Source: Pontiellaceae bacterium B12227
Lineage (GTDB): Bacteria > Verrucomicrobiota > Kiritimatiellia > Kiritimatiellales > Pontiellaceae
Reading direction: 5' to 3'
Length of the DNA: 64,000 nucleotides
Assembly: GCA_029432775.1 (NCBI GenBank)
Contig: JAROAZ010000001.1
Span: forward strand, 310,001 to 374,000
Translations under genes and position numbers: made by a program
Part shown: in pieces, positions 8,336 to 19,100 of the stretch
Layout of the letters: each line of letters starts with the position of its first letter
Numbering within the stretch: the first letter of the stretch is position 1
Notes under the pieces: model-generated
The model's input: only the letters and a program-made list of their open reading frames with translations
What the model was told of the DNA's origin: nothing
Database searches by the model: none

Positions 8336-10963
8336 TTATTCAACTTTACGTCCCAGTTGGCTTCGCAGCTCCATGATATCCTGATCTTTACCAACCACTT
8401 CGAGCTCCAGTTTTTGTATCTGGTCCTGAAGCTCCTTCACATTTGTCGGAAGATCGCTTCCACCCGACTCCAGGATCACCACCGAACCTTTGCTTTCGGA
8501 TTTTTTCGATGCAGCGCCATAGGCTTTATCAAATGCCATGGGCAGGTTGGCGGCGTTGGATTGAAGCGTAATCTCGGCAGACTCCAACCCCTGGGAAAAG
8601 GCTTTGACCTTGATGGTGCCCGGCTCGGTCGTTGCGCGAATCAGGGCGGTCGCCACTCCGTATTCGGTTTTCATCGGGTTGGCATAGGTGGAGCTGTCGC
8701 CGATAATTTCCGCCGGGCCTTCCACTTCGAAATGAACATATTCCGAAGCCAGCACCTTGGGCGTTCCATACTGGTCTACAATCTTGGCACGCACCGGAAT
8801 AAAATCGGCGCCGTCGGCCGTCAGATCCATGCCTTCGGCCGATACGCTCAGTTCAATCCCGGTCGTGCGCTGTGCGTAAGGTTTCACCTCTTTAACCACC
8901 ACGTTCCCGTTGATTAGTCCTTCGGCCACCATTACTGCATCCGTGAACTTTGACGAGCCGTCGCGGTGTTTTTTAATCTGTTCCCAATCATAGGCACCCT
9001 TAAAAATAAACGGCGGATGCGGAAGGTTTTTATAACGACCCTCAGCAGAAGGTTTCTGGGTTGCAATCACCTTACCCCACAGACTCAGGCGAACTTCACC
9101 ACAGTTGCTATACACCACGATGTCTTCCGGAGAAACCTGCGTAAACTCATGAGCAATCTTCAGCATCGGCCCTTTTCCAATGCCTGAAACTTTGACCTCC
9201 GGATCTACCTGACTCTGATACAGGTAGTAGTTGTAGCGAGGAATGCGGAAGCCGTTCAGCAAGCCCCCGCGGAAGGGATCCGGATGATAGCCGCGATGAT
9301 GATCGATGCCCGCCCAGAGCGAACCGCCGAATTTAATCTTCGGTGCGCCATAGGTTCCGTCCAGCGACTTCTCATGGCGTTTCATCTGTTGAATCATGGC
9401 GCGCTCCCCCCACTCCATCTTGATGCGCTGCGGGGCGTTCTGGGAATACCAGTTGTCCACTTCGCCGCCATCGCCATATTCCCGATGAAACGAATTCACG
9501 TTATCGTCCGTACAGTTGTAATGCATATCGAACCCGCCCTTGATCGCCTCATGATGATCCGCCACGGTGAACAGGCCCGGAAACGGATACTCTTCGTGTG
9601 CGATGTTATGCATCGTGTTCATGGCATAGTCCGGCTGACGCGGAAATTCGTTGATACACACTTCCCACATCAGCATCGAGGCCACGGTGCGGTCGCGCCG
9701 GACCAGCTGGCGCGTGTCCTCAAAAAGGCGCTCCTCGAAAATCTTCTCTTTAAAATTGAAGAAGTGCCAGCCCGGGTTGGCGGTGGTGGTCAGCATCCCC
9801 ATTTCATCGCAGGCATCATAAAAGGCCGGGTCCTGCGGATAGTGCGCGGCACGGATAATCGAACAGCCGCCTTCACACAGCAGCTTCACATCCCGCCACT
9901 GGCCCGAGTTCGGCAGAGCGTTGCCGACATAGTTATAGTCCTGATGGCGATTGGCTCCGATGATCGGTTTGCCGACCCATTTTTTATTCACAAAAAGGCC
10001 GTCTTTGCCGCGCATTTCAAACAGCCGGATACCGAAGCGGGTACGCAGACTGTCGACCACCTTATTCCCCACCAGAATCTCCGTGCGGACATAATGCAGA
10101 TAGGGATCGTCCGGATGCCAGAGATGCACGCCCCTAAGCTCCAGCTGCTTTGCCAGCTGTTTACTTTGTCCGTCGGCCAGCGTCACCTTCTGTGACATTG
10201 AACCGACTTCATTACCTTCCGCATCCTCGATAATATTCCGAACACTGACTTCCAAGGGTTGGAAAGCGGAGTTCACCACTTCAGTACGGATCTCGATTTT
10301 TGCATCGTTTCCATTCACGTCCAGCGTGGCCGGAAAAACCCCGCCGCCCGCAACGGTTTTACTCAGCTCACGCAGGGTGGCATGCACTGGTCCCGTCTGA
10401 ATGAGATAGGTGTCGCGGTAGATTCCGCCATGATAAGAGAAATCGAGACGGCTTTGCGGCTGCCCCGGCGGGTATAACTTGCTGTCGGCATTGTTCGCCA
10501 TCACCGCCACCACATTACCCGTCGCTTTCACCACATCGGTCACATCAATGGCAAAGGGAAGATAGCCGCCGAAGTGTTCGCCCACATGCTGACCATTCAC
10601 CCAGACCTGTGCCTCGCCCATGACCGCTTCAAAATAGAGATAGACTTTCCCATGCTTAGATCGTTTGCGGATATCAAACTGTTTGCGGTACCACGCCTTG
10701 CCCTGATAATTCCGGCCGCCGCTGGCATTTTCCTGCATGATCTCCAGCCCGTGCGGCAGATTAGCCGCCTCCCATGAACTGTCGTCAAAATCAACCTCGT
10801 GAGCTCCTTTTACATCGCCTTTGTAAAAACGCCAGCCTGGGTTAAAGCTCGCCACGGTCCTCGGGCTGCCCTCCACCGCATAGAAACCTGCTGTAGAAAA
10901 GCGGGTTTCCGCTCCGGCAACCGTTGCATAAACCACAAATAAACCAATTAATAGCCACTTCAT
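8336..10963 (-). CDS. secreted GH2-family beta-galactosidase-like hydrolase with C-terminal coiled coil
   Basis: The 875-residue protein has a signal peptide (residues 1-18) and the GH2 jelly-roll start (FNPGWRFYKGD...WYRKQFDI). A TIM barrel follows, with the acid/base motif INEFPRQP (Glu near residue 438) and a possible nucleophile in KMEWGER. An immunoglobulin-like region follows. The last 35 residues (NVKELQDQIQKLELEVVGKD and following) form a heptad coiled coil, unusual for GH2 and suggestive of oligomerisation or docking. Its ribosome site is AAGGAG. The 5' region carries a 9-3-9 palindrome and shares elements with the second GH2 promoter. Substrate is probably a beta-galactoside of a marine galactan. 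Confidence 0.88.
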   Translation of the reverse strand: MKWLLIGLFVVYATVAGAETRFSTAGFYAVEGSPRTVASFNPGWRFYKGDVKGAHEVDFDDSSWEAANLPHGLEIMQENASGGRNYQGKAWYRKQFDIRKRSKHGKVYLYFEAVMGEAQVWVNGQHVGEHFGGYLPFAIDVTDVVKATGNVVAVMANNADSKLYPPGQPQSRLDFSYHGGIYRDTYLIQTGPVHATLRELSKTVAGGGVFPATLDVNGNDAKIEIRTEVVNSAFQPLEVSVRNIIEDAEGNEVGSMSQKVTLADGQSKQLAKQLELRGVHLWHPDDPYLHYVRTEILVGNKVVDSLRTRFGIRLFEMRGKDGLFVNKKWVGKPIIGANRHQDYNYVGNALPNSGQWRDVKLLCEGGCSIIRAAHYPQDPAFYDACDEMGMLTTTANPGWHFFNFKEKIFEERLFEDTRQLVRRDRTVASMLMWEVCINEFPRQPDYAMNTMHNIAHEEYPFPGLFTVADHHEAIKGGFDMHYNCTDDNVNSFHREYGDGGEVDNWYSQNAPQRIKMEWGERAMIQQMKRHEKSLDGTYGAPKIKFGGSLWAGIDHHRGYHPDPFRGGLLNGFRIPRYNYYLYQSQVDPEVKVSGIGKGPMLKIAHEFTQVSPEDIVVYSNCGEVRLSLWGKVIATQKPSAEGRYKNLPHPPFIFKGAYDWEQIKKHRDGSSKFTDAVMVAEGLINGNVVVKEVKPYAQRTTGIELSVSAEGMDLTADGADFIPVRAKIVDQYGTPKVLASEYVHFEVEGPAEIIGDSSTYANPMKTEYGVATALIRATTEPGTIKVKAFSQGLESAEITLQSNAANLPMAFDKAYGAASKKSESKGSVVILESGGSDLPTNVKELQDQIQKLELEVVGKDQDIMELRSQLGRKVE
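10250..10264. repeat. TTCCAA-GGG-TTGGAA dispersed palindrome
   Basis: Exact copy inside the GH2 gene, in phase with its codons on the minus strand. Confidence 0.85.
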
Positions 10964-10992
10964 TGCATCTCCTTCAACATGTCCGTCGGGAA

Positions 10993-11013
10993 TTTGTCCT
11001 TATTAAGGACAAA
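10993..11013. promoter_or_regulatory. 21-bp palindrome TTTGTCCTT-ATT-AAGGACAAA upstream of GH2
   Basis: A perfect 9-3-9 inverted repeat lies 30 bases upstream of the GH2 start at 10,963. The half TTAATAAGGACAAA (minus strand) recurs directly before the second GH2 start at 19,189. It may be an operator or a leader hairpin. It has no T-run, so it is not a typical terminator for the upstream lyase gene. Confidence 0.5.
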
Positions 11014-11082
11014 TAGAGTACAACGGTGTGCCTGAACGGATACAATTGAATGCGTAAATAATGTATAGGTTTTCGCCAAAAA

Positions 11083-12921
11083 CTATTCAGGCGCCGTCAG
11101 CCGAACCCGGATTCGAATGGATCCGTCCGAGGCCGCCGTTGCAGGAATTGTCAGTTCCAGCCGCTTCAGTCCGGGAATGATCCGGTCCAGTTCCATCGGA
11201 GGCGGATCAAGAGCAACCACCGACATCCCCGTTTGCGGGTGTGAAAGGTTTTCCACCTTCAAAACCTGATCATCACTCCGCAGCACCGCTCCGCCGGCCA
11301 CGAGTTTCACCTCCGCCGTGGTCACCAGCTGCCAGACAATGGTTTCGGTTTGTTCCGAAAGTTTCAGTTCATCCTCAATCAACAGCGAGACCGGGCTGTC
11401 TTTAGTAAAGGTGCGCAGGGCCTGTTTAAGATTGGGTCCGTAGACTGCGGTCAGGTCGAACGAGGCCATCGGTTTTTTCCCGCCCTTGAAATCAACCAAA
11501 GGAGCAAAGCCCTCGTTTACAAACAGCTCACCGTTCACGGTGATCGTACTGTGACCGAAATTATTTTTATTCAACAGGGTCCAGCGGTCGCTGTTCTGCT
11601 TGCGGTCCCACAGGTTGAAACCCGTTTTTTCGAGAGCATGATAGCTCTGGTTGCCCGGATCAACCACCCACCGGACTCCGTTCAGTTCGAACACGAATGA
11701 ACCGGCATCCATATTACCATGACTGGTTGTCGCCTTGCCCCCCTTGCCACCGAAATAGTAGTGGTGCCCATCGTCATTCCCACCGGTGAAAATGACAATC
11801 GGATTGCTGCCGTCCCCCTTCCAGGCCGTCGGCACCTTTTCCTCGCTCTGCTCCTCGTATTGGGATAGCCAGGCCATACCGGCCCCCGTCAAACGGCTTA
11901 GCGTGCCCATCGCTTTGGGATCGCGCAGAAAACGTTCCTTTTCAAAGAAGGATTGATTGCCGGTTTTTGCAGCAAACCAGGCCAGAGCCACATCCCCGTT
12001 CGAGCTGCGCTTGTCGCCGCAGTCGGCATAGTTGTAATACAAGCCCGACGGCGCCGTGCACAGCAAACGGAAAACGGCGCTCTCCATAAAACCGGGAAAC
12101 GCCTGATGTCCAAAATCATGACCGAACGCACTTTCCAGCATGGCCGCTGTTGTAATGGAATATCGGGTCGCATAGCCCCAATAGGTCGACCCTTCGGGAT
12201 AAACGCCATTCGGCATATAGGCCTTGAGCGCATTCGGTAATGCAGCAAGCGCACGCTGAATGGTTGAAGCTGCCAACTCGGGATGCGTGTCCGCCAGCGT
12301 AATGGATGCCGCAATCATGCCGCCGTTACAAACCTGGTTCCAGTTATTGTCCCCGCTGACAATCCGCGCCTTCGGTTTCCCGTCGGCCAGCAACCCTTTA
12401 TCCAGCAACGCCTGACTGGCGATTTTAACAGTAGACTCCGGCAGGGCCCCGGCGGTCCAATCGAGTGCGAGTGAAACCGCCAACGACATTTCAGCCACAT
12501 CAAGAAAGTGTTTCGGATTCCAGTTTTCAAACGTACTGACCGCCAGCAATTCATCGTTGATGCGATCCAGCGCACGGGCATCGCCTTCCACCAGATAGAC
12601 CACACCCAGCATATTCATGCGATACAGCGTTTCACGCGACACGCCCAGCAGACGCCGCCCCGTTAACTTTCGTTTCGACAGCGGCAGCTTATAGATTTTT
12701 TCCGCATTCAGCTGAATCGCGGCATACATGTTTCCAATAACCGGATCGGTCTTCACCTTCTGCTGCAGCTGCTCCACTAACTCAGGAGTATAGACGAGAC
12801 GCGGATGTTCCTTACGAAGGTGCTTGTTAAGATAATCCAACGACATGCAATCGTCGAGTTGCTGAGCAAACGTCGGTACCGCAAGAATGAAAGATACAGC
12901 CAATACGCCAAGTTTCTTCAT
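11083..12921 (-). CDS. secreted heparinase II/III-like polysaccharide lyase
   Basis: The start is placed at the ATG at 12,921, preceded by AAAGGA and giving a clean signal peptide (MKKLGVLAVSF...TFAQ). The 612-residue protein has an N-terminal alpha/alpha toroid with the NNWNQVCNGG motif and YPEGSTYWGYATRY. The heparinase II/III beta-sandwich follows (TSHGNMDAGSFVFELNGVRWVVDPG), containing the conserved His and Asp of the family. Such enzymes cleave uronic-acid-containing polysaccharides by beta-elimination in the periplasm or outside the cell. It is the fourth gene of an operon starting at 19,189; only 14 bases separate it from the preceding gene. Substrate specificity is unresolved. Confidence 0.85.
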   Translation of the reverse strand: MKKLGVLAVSFILAVPTFAQQLDDCMSLDYLNKHLRKEHPRLVYTPELVEQLQQKVKTDPVIGNMYAAIQLNAEKIYKLPLSKRKLTGRRLLGVSRETLYRMNMLGVVYLVEGDARALDRINDELLAVSTFENWNPKHFLDVAEMSLAVSLALDWTAGALPESTVKIASQALLDKGLLADGKPKARIVSGDNNWNQVCNGGMIAASITLADTHPELAASTIQRALAALPNALKAYMPNGVYPEGSTYWGYATRYSITTAAMLESAFGHDFGHQAFPGFMESAVFRLLCTAPSGLYYNYADCGDKRSSNGDVALAWFAAKTGNQSFFEKERFLRDPKAMGTLSRLTGAGMAWLSQYEEQSEEKVPTAWKGDGSNPIVIFTGGNDDGHHYYFGGKGGKATTSHGNMDAGSFVFELNGVRWVVDPGNQSYHALEKTGFNLWDRKQNSDRWTLLNKNNFGHSTITVNGELFVNEGFAPLVDFKGGKKPMASFDLTAVYGPNLKQALRTFTKDSPVSLLIEDELKLSEQTETIVWQLVTTAEVKLVAGGAVLRSDDQVLKVENLSHPQTGMSVVALDPPPMELDRIIPGLKRLELTIPATAASDGSIRIRVRLTAPE

Positions 12922-12935
12922 ATCAAATCCTTTCT

Positions 12936-15275
12936 TTATGCAACCATAATCAGGCGGACCGCACACGGATCCATAACCATCCGGTTGGAGCATCGCTGCT
13001 GCGTGATCAGATCCGCGGTCCGGGCATTATCCGGAAGTGTAACCAGGCGCCGGTCTTTACTGATGTTATTCAGTACCAACACGGTTCTTCCACTCTTCGG
13101 ATCCTTTGATTCCAGTACAGAAACGCCGAATGAATCCCGGCCTCCGGTATCGGTAATCTGCAGCGGAACCAGCGGCACTGATGCAACCGGGGCAAGAGCG
13201 CTTTCCAATGCCGGAACCAGATCGATCCAGTCCGCCATCGGAACTTCGGCAAACGCGGCCAGCTTCCAGACATTGGAACGCTCAATCCCCTGCTCTGTTT
13301 TAAGAAAACTCTCTTCGCCGCCGACCAGTACGATCCGCCCCGCAAAGGACTTCAGCTGATCCAGACTCCGGTCGGAGACAAAGCGGGTCGGAGAAACAAT
13401 CACCGTCTGCGTTGCCGGATCCAGCCGGCCGATTTTCGACGGCGTGGTGAAGCCGACGCTGTAATTCAGCATCTTGAGGGCTTCATAAACCTGTTTAAAT
13501 CCGTGGGTGTATTCCGGGTCCTGAATGGCGGACTCTTCACAATAATAAATCCAGAAATCGCGCTTCTCCGGCAGCACGGATACCACGTGTCCCGCATGCG
13601 CATTCAATTCCTTGAGCGTGCGGCCGAACGCCTCAACAGCAATCGGTTGCGTGGACAGCTCGCCGATGTGATCGGCTTTGGGACTCAGCGCCCCGTCGGC
13701 TCCACGTCCCCAAAGCCACGCCTTGATCATGCCCATACCGTGAGAGAATGCCAGCCAGAGTGCCGAGCGCACATAATCGCGGCTCATATGGAAATGGCGC
13801 CAGCTGACCGCGCCGAATCCATGCCACTCGGAATCGTAAAAAACCTTATCCGGACAGATTGATTTTGAGAAATCGAGGAACATGGACTGCTCCGACCAGT
13901 CGTACGCAAAATGGGCCTGCCATCCGGTTTCCGGATCCATGCCCTCTTCATGTTTTCCAAAGAAGTTTGCTCCGGCCGGCGCACAGCGGAGATCAGCCCC
14001 CAGTACATCCTGCAGGTCGGTCAGATATTCCATATCCATCCCGCCGCTGCGCTCGCTCTTCGACAGACTGAACCCCAACACCTTGATCGATGCGGGCGCA
14101 TTGCGGCCGCCATCGTTCTTCTGCGCTTCCGTTTTCAGAAAGCTGAACCATTCGTTTACCCGGTCGTGGTTAAAACGAACCCAGTCGTACCAGAGCGGCG
14201 TTCCGCGCAACCGCTTATCGATCTGTCGCTGCAGCGGTTCCAATCTATGGAACAGCACCTGATCCCAATCGGTATGCTCCGTTCCATAAACCGCATTGAG
14301 TGCATCGATGGTTTGATACTTCGCCTCCAATGAGCGCTGCCATTTTTCCATGGTGTGATCCGAGAGCCCGTTGTTCGCCTTCCACCCGCCCTTGCGCGTG
14401 GCAAAGTGCGGTTCGTTGGCCAGCAGATGCATCATGGGGGCGTCGCCGCAGGCCTTCCCATACTCAGGAAGAAACTGGCTGTACAACGTGCTGACCCACT
14501 CGCGGATCAACGGACTGTCGATATCGTACTGTGTAAAATTCCGGCCACCATAGAGAATCTCAGGATGCGTCTTTTTCATCCAGCCCGCCGCACTATGGCC
14601 ACTGAGGAAAACACGCGGTGCCATATGTAAACGATCCTGTTCAGCCAAAGACTTTTTCCGGGCCTCCATATTCCTGCCGGGTTTTAAATCCTCATTCAGC
14701 ATGCTGATTTGGAGATAGCCGCCCCCGATACGGCCGAATGCATTCAGCTCTTCGGTTTTGGCCGGCGTCCAGACCAGCGAACTGGGGAAGATGGGTTTCC
14801 CGTCCTGTTCATAGGCTCGCGAAGCCAGCCGGGTCTGGCCGGTGGTCAGGTCCGGCGGGGCAAGCAGTTTAATCTGCCGGGCCATCTGCTGCCTGAGCTC
14901 ATTCATCGCATAATCCGCGATATCCAGGCAGGCCTCCAGTTCGGTATAGGCGATGCGCTCGGTATGCACCGGATCAATCTTGCTGTAGTACCAGACCGTC
15001 TTAAAGATTTCGCGAACGCGATCCATGTTTTCATAGTCGTGTTTGGCGGCAACCTGATAAATGGAAATCACCTGATGCGAAACAATGGCATAGTCCACCA
15101 CACACTTTTTGCGCCGCGCGGCGGAGATCATGCCCGCCAGATCTTCCTGTTTCGCTTCCACCCGGCGGACGAGGCCCTTCCATTCGGCGGTCTCCGCTTT
15201 TCCAAGCATTGGAAAAAGCGTCCCGCCTGCAGCAACGGTTCCGACAAAGTTACGTCTGCTTTGATGGAAGCTCAT
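12936..15275 (-). CDS. Tat-exported glycoside hydrolase, GH42/clan A-like
   Basis: The 779-residue protein begins with a Tat signal (SRRNFVGTVAAGG). A TIM-barrel-like region contains LLANEPHF (probable acid/base Glu) and FYDSEWHG (probable nucleophile Glu), separated as in GH42 and related beta-galactosidases. A flavodoxin-like trimerisation-type domain follows near residues 600-700 (TQTVIVSPTRFVSDRSLDQL). The C-terminus is a small beta domain. It probably releases galactose or modified galactose from oligosaccharides in the periplasm. It lies 4 bases after the DUF1080 gene and 14 bases before the lyase. Other clan A agarase or porphyranase families are possible. An exact dispersed palindrome lies at 15,200. 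Confidence 0.7.
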   Translation of the reverse strand: MSFHQSRRNFVGTVAAGGTLFPMLGKAETAEWKGLVRRVEAKQEDLAGMISAARRKKCVVDYAIVSHQVISIYQVAAKHDYENMDRVREIFKTVWYYSKIDPVHTERIAYTELEACLDIADYAMNELRQQMARQIKLLAPPDLTTGQTRLASRAYEQDGKPIFPSSLVWTPAKTEELNAFGRIGGGYLQISMLNEDLKPGRNMEARKKSLAEQDRLHMAPRVFLSGHSAAGWMKKTHPEILYGGRNFTQYDIDSPLIREWVSTLYSQFLPEYGKACGDAPMMHLLANEPHFATRKGGWKANNGLSDHTMEKWQRSLEAKYQTIDALNAVYGTEHTDWDQVLFHRLEPLQRQIDKRLRGTPLWYDWVRFNHDRVNEWFSFLKTEAQKNDGGRNAPASIKVLGFSLSKSERSGGMDMEYLTDLQDVLGADLRCAPAGANFFGKHEEGMDPETGWQAHFAYDWSEQSMFLDFSKSICPDKVFYDSEWHGFGAVSWRHFHMSRDYVRSALWLAFSHGMGMIKAWLWGRGADGALSPKADHIGELSTQPIAVEAFGRTLKELNAHAGHVVSVLPEKRDFWIYYCEESAIQDPEYTHGFKQVYEALKMLNYSVGFTTPSKIGRLDPATQTVIVSPTRFVSDRSLDQLKSFAGRIVLVGGEESFLKTEQGIERSNVWKLAAFAEVPMADWIDLVPALESALAPVASVPLVPLQITDTGGRDSFGVSVLESKDPKSGRTVLVLNNISKDRRLVTLPDNARTADLITQQRCSNRMVMDPCAVRLIMVA
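15200..15214. repeat. TTCCAA-GCA-TTGGAA dispersed palindrome
   Basis: Exact copy, extended to TTTTCCAA/TTGGAAAA, near the 5' end of the GH42-like gene. It starts at the second codon base on the minus strand. Confidence 0.85.
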
Positions 15276-15279
15276 CGAA

Positions 15280-16134
15280 TCAGTCTTTCAGTCGGAGTTG
15301 GGATTTGAGCGCCGTCGGAAAATCACGGATCGGCGTGATGGTCATGTCTTTATAAAAACACTCAGCGGCTTCGGACTGAATTTGAATCTGGCCGCGGGTC
15401 AGCGGGGTGCCATCCCTTTTGACAGCATTCTCGACCACCATCACAATTTCGCCGTTGGCGAGATGCACCGAGGAGTCGCCCAGCGCATAGATTTCAATGG
15501 TGTTCCATTCTCCGTGCGGCGCATCTGTTTCCGGCCAGGCACTGATGTAACCGCTCGTATAGGTATCGCTTTCCGCGTCGAAGCGCGGGCGCTTTGAGCC
15601 TTCAACGGGGCTGGTTCTGATTTCCGCACGCGGCCCGGCAATCTGAATAAAGTCACCGAGATCGGTTTCCTGCACCTGACATTCCAGACTGGACTTCCAA
15701 ACGTTCCAGAAGGTGCCGTGCTCTCCATGGCAATGATACAGAATTCCACTATCGCGCAGTTGCGTCAGGCGAGGCTCCCACTTTTTGTCGCCCCATTTCA
15801 CCTGAAGACTCAGATGATAGTTTTCATATTCCTCCAGCGTGGTCAACCCGCCGTAAATTTCGCCCGAGATATGCAGGACCGGTTCGCCGTCCTCTTCGAT
15901 CATGTTAAAGACCTTCTTAACATCGTTATCCAGCCCCATCGGCGTGCCTTTGTGGCAGTTCGGGGAAGTCGGAGTTCCCTCCGGGAGCCCCTTAACCGAA
16001 TCGTGCGGAATGCCCATCCATATTTCAAAATTGGAAAGCTCTGCATCAAGTAACGAAACCGTCGCATCCTGTTGTGTCGTTGCACATCCGGCGAGCAACG
16101 AGCCCGCCGCCAAAATCATCATCCATTTTTTCAT
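15280..16134 (-). CDS. DUF1080 (3-keto-disaccharide hydrolase domain) lipoprotein
   Basis: This 284-residue protein has a lipoprotein signal with lipobox LLAGC (Cys17), so it is anchored in a membrane. The body is a single concanavalin-like beta-sandwich of the DUF1080 family: YENYHLSLQVKWG is followed by DSGILYHCHGEHGTFWNVWKSSLECQVQE, with a late EWNTIEIYALG segment. The family includes 3-keto-glycoside hydrolases and is abundant in planctomycetes and Kiritimatiellota. It is the second gene of the operon, 19 bases after the GH2 and 4 bases before the GH42-like gene. The catalytic activity in this context is inferred from family only. Confidence 0.85.
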   Translation of the reverse strand: MKKWMMILAAGSLLAGCATTQQDATVSLLDAELSNFEIWMGIPHDSVKGLPEGTPTSPNCHKGTPMGLDNDVKKVFNMIEEDGEPVLHISGEIYGGLTTLEEYENYHLSLQVKWGDKKWEPRLTQLRDSGILYHCHGEHGTFWNVWKSSLECQVQETDLGDFIQIAGPRAEIRTSPVEGSKRPRFDAESDTYTSGYISAWPETDAPHGEWNTIEIYALGDSSVHLANGEIVMVVENAVKRDGTPLTRGQIQIQSEAAECFYKDMTITPIRDFPTALKSQLRLKD

Positions 16135-16153
16135 TTAAAACTCCGTTGTTGAA

Positions 16154-19100
16154 TTAACGCACAGCAATTTCGTCGATCAGCAACCCGCCTTTGGCAGGCT
16201 CGATACGGATGGTATTGGCTCCGCGACCGATTTCGATTGGTACGGTGATGGTTACCCATTCCGTGGTCATGCGCCGGGTATTCGGCAGCAGCAGCGCTTC
16301 ATCAACCACCTTGCCATTCACCGTCAATTTAACCGTGTGGCCTTTTTCATTTTTAACGCGCCCGCCATACCGGATGGCCAGATCGGCCGTGCCGGCCCCG
16401 CCATCGTTTTCCTGATACCACTCCACAAAGCTGCCCGGCTTCGGCGTGAATTTCAGATAGCCCTTTCCACGGTAATATTCCCCGGCGGTTGCAACGCTGG
16501 CACCTTCAAAACTTGCGGTCTCCGCCTGTGCGCCGGCCGGAACCGATGACTGCGCCCCGCCGCCTTCCCAGATAAAGCCTTCATCTTCCGCAAAGCGTTC
16601 TTCCAGGGTCTGGAAAGGTTTTCCGTCGACAACCACGAGTGCTTTGACGGTTGTTCCCGGGGCGATCGAAAACGCTCCGTTATATTTTGTGGAGCTGGTT
16701 GTCGGTTCGCTTCCATCGATGGTGCAGAATATCTCGATTCCAATATCCGGAAGTTTTCCGCGCAGCGCAATCAGCCGGGCATCGATGCTGACCTTGCTGG
16801 AAAACTTCAGTTTCTTTTCGCCCAGAATACAGCTGGCCAGCAGCGCCACATCGCCGTCGCCGGTCGATTCAACATAGGCACGGGTCAAACCGTAAAATGC
16901 AATGCGGTTATCGGTGCCGAAGTGCGATTCCACATCAACGGGGCTGCCGTTATCCAGCGCCTTAATGCGACCGTCGCCGATGACACTGAACCAGGTGCGG
17001 TTTTCGCCATACGGATAAAACTCTCCTTTATCATCCTGCGTGGTGACGCGGACCTGAACGATATCACTGCCAGTTTCGGCCAGCGGTTCGCCATCAACCG
17101 AAAGAGCAATCTGTGCAGGCGCACCGGCGGTGCGGATCACTTTTTCGGCCGCTTGCTTCCCGCCATTGGAACCCACGGCTTTCAGCTCGCCGGCTTTCCA
17201 CGGAACCATCCACTGGCACTGCATTTTATTCCAGGCCGTTCCCGGGTTCTGTTTGCCGAGCGTTTTGCCGTTGAAGAACAGTTCCACCTCTTCGCAGTTC
17301 GAATAAACCTGCACCGGGACGAGCGCACCCTCTTTCATATTCGGGTGCGTCCAGTGCGGCAAGATGTGCACCATCGGCCGATCCGTCCACTGGCTCTGGT
17401 AGAGATAATATAAATCCTTCTCAAAGTTGGCCATATCAATGGCGCCGCCCATAAAGGATTTGAACGGCCAGCCGCCATGAACATAGCCGGCTTCGCCGAT
17501 ATAGTCATGTCCGGTCCAGCGGAACGATCCGGCATAGGTGGGATGATCCCGCAGCTGCTCAATATTTTTGCGGGCGGTCAGGCGCACCATCGCATTATCA
17601 TAGCTGGAGTTGAAAATCTGTTTACCGCTCGAACGGTCGGCGTCCACGATCCAGTCGTAGGTGAAAATTTCCTCGTCGGTCAGATCCGGGCATAGATACG
17701 GTTTCTGTTTTTTGTTCGGATAACCGTCACGGAACCAGGTTTTGGAGCGATAGAATCCGCGCACCTGCCAGGTGTGGGTGTTTTCGGTGCCGATCCAGAG
17801 TTGATCACCCACCTCGTCGAACCAGCCCATCTTTTCGCTGTGGCCGTTCACGCCAAGAATATCCATATCTTCCGAGTTGGAGTGGCCGGACGTGACCGGC
17901 CGGGTCGGATCATGTTCATGGCACTTGGCAACCAGCTCCGGAGCAACATCGCCATGGGTTTCGTTGCCCACACTGTAGATCACAATCGAAGGATGGTTGC
18001 GGTCGCGGCGGATCCAGTCGGTCAGGTCGCGTTCCCACCATTCGTCGAACGCGTGCGCGCCGTAGTCCTCGAAGGCTTTACGTTTCCAGCCGTCAAAAAT
18101 TTCGTCCATCACGAGCATGCCCATTTCATCGCACAGATCATAAAAAACAGGAGTTTGCGGATTATGCGCCGTCCGGAAACAGTTGACGCCCATATCTTTC
18201 AGTTGCTGAATCCGGTAGCGCAGGATTTTGTCGGGAACCGCCGCGCCCAGTGCCCCGGCATCCTGATGATTACAGATGCCCTGCAGCTTCACATTCTCTC
18301 CATTCAGCCACATGCCGGATTCCGGCTTCCACTCCACATCGCGAATGCCGAAACGGGTTTGTACGCAGTCGGTCAGAACGCCGTTCAGGAAGACTTCACT
18401 CACGGCCGTGTAGAGCACCGGGTTTTCGATCGACCAACGCTGCGGGTGCTCCAGTTTGATGAGCTGTTTGGCGACGGCAACTTCTCCGACGTCGGCCTGA
18501 ACTTCCTGCTGCACGTTGGCGATCACTTTATTCGCCGGATCGACAATGGAGGTGCGAATCTCGGCCGTACCGCAATCTTTACACCCGTTAAATACCTCTG
18601 AATCGATTTCAACCGTATCGCCCTGCGTACGAATAAAAATGCCGTCGCGCTGAAAGCGCACCTTTTCTGAAATATCCAGCCAGGTGTGGGCGTAGATTCC
18701 GCTGCCGGTATACCAGCGCGCCGAAGGCTGTTTGTCGTTATCGATCCGAACGGCCAATGTGACGCGGTCCGAATTTTCAATCTGCTCACTGATATCATAT
18801 GCAAACGAGATCCAGCCGTAGGGACGCTCGCCCAGCTTTTCGCCGTTTGCCCAGACCGTGCTGTTCATGAAGGCCCCGTCAAAGGCGATCTCCACATGTT
18901 TCCCCTTCCAGGCCGGATCCACTTCGATCGTTTTGCGATACCATCCGATGCCCGCCGGCAGATAACCGCACTGATCGCCCATCGGATTATTAGCGTTGTA
19001 TTCGCCTTCAATGCTCCAGTCGTGCGGCAGATTCAGCATGCGCCATGCAGCGTCGTCTAGCTTGAGCGCCTCCTGGCCGGCAGCATCGCCCAGCTTAAAT

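Noticed and set aside
9284..10195. Long plus-strand open frame opposite the GH2 gene
   Set aside because: It is antisense to a well-supported hydrolase, has no recognisable domain, and arises from the high third-position GC of the real gene. Similar frames at 7377-8168, 17774-18601, 21596-22309 and 38380-39123 were rejected for the same reason.
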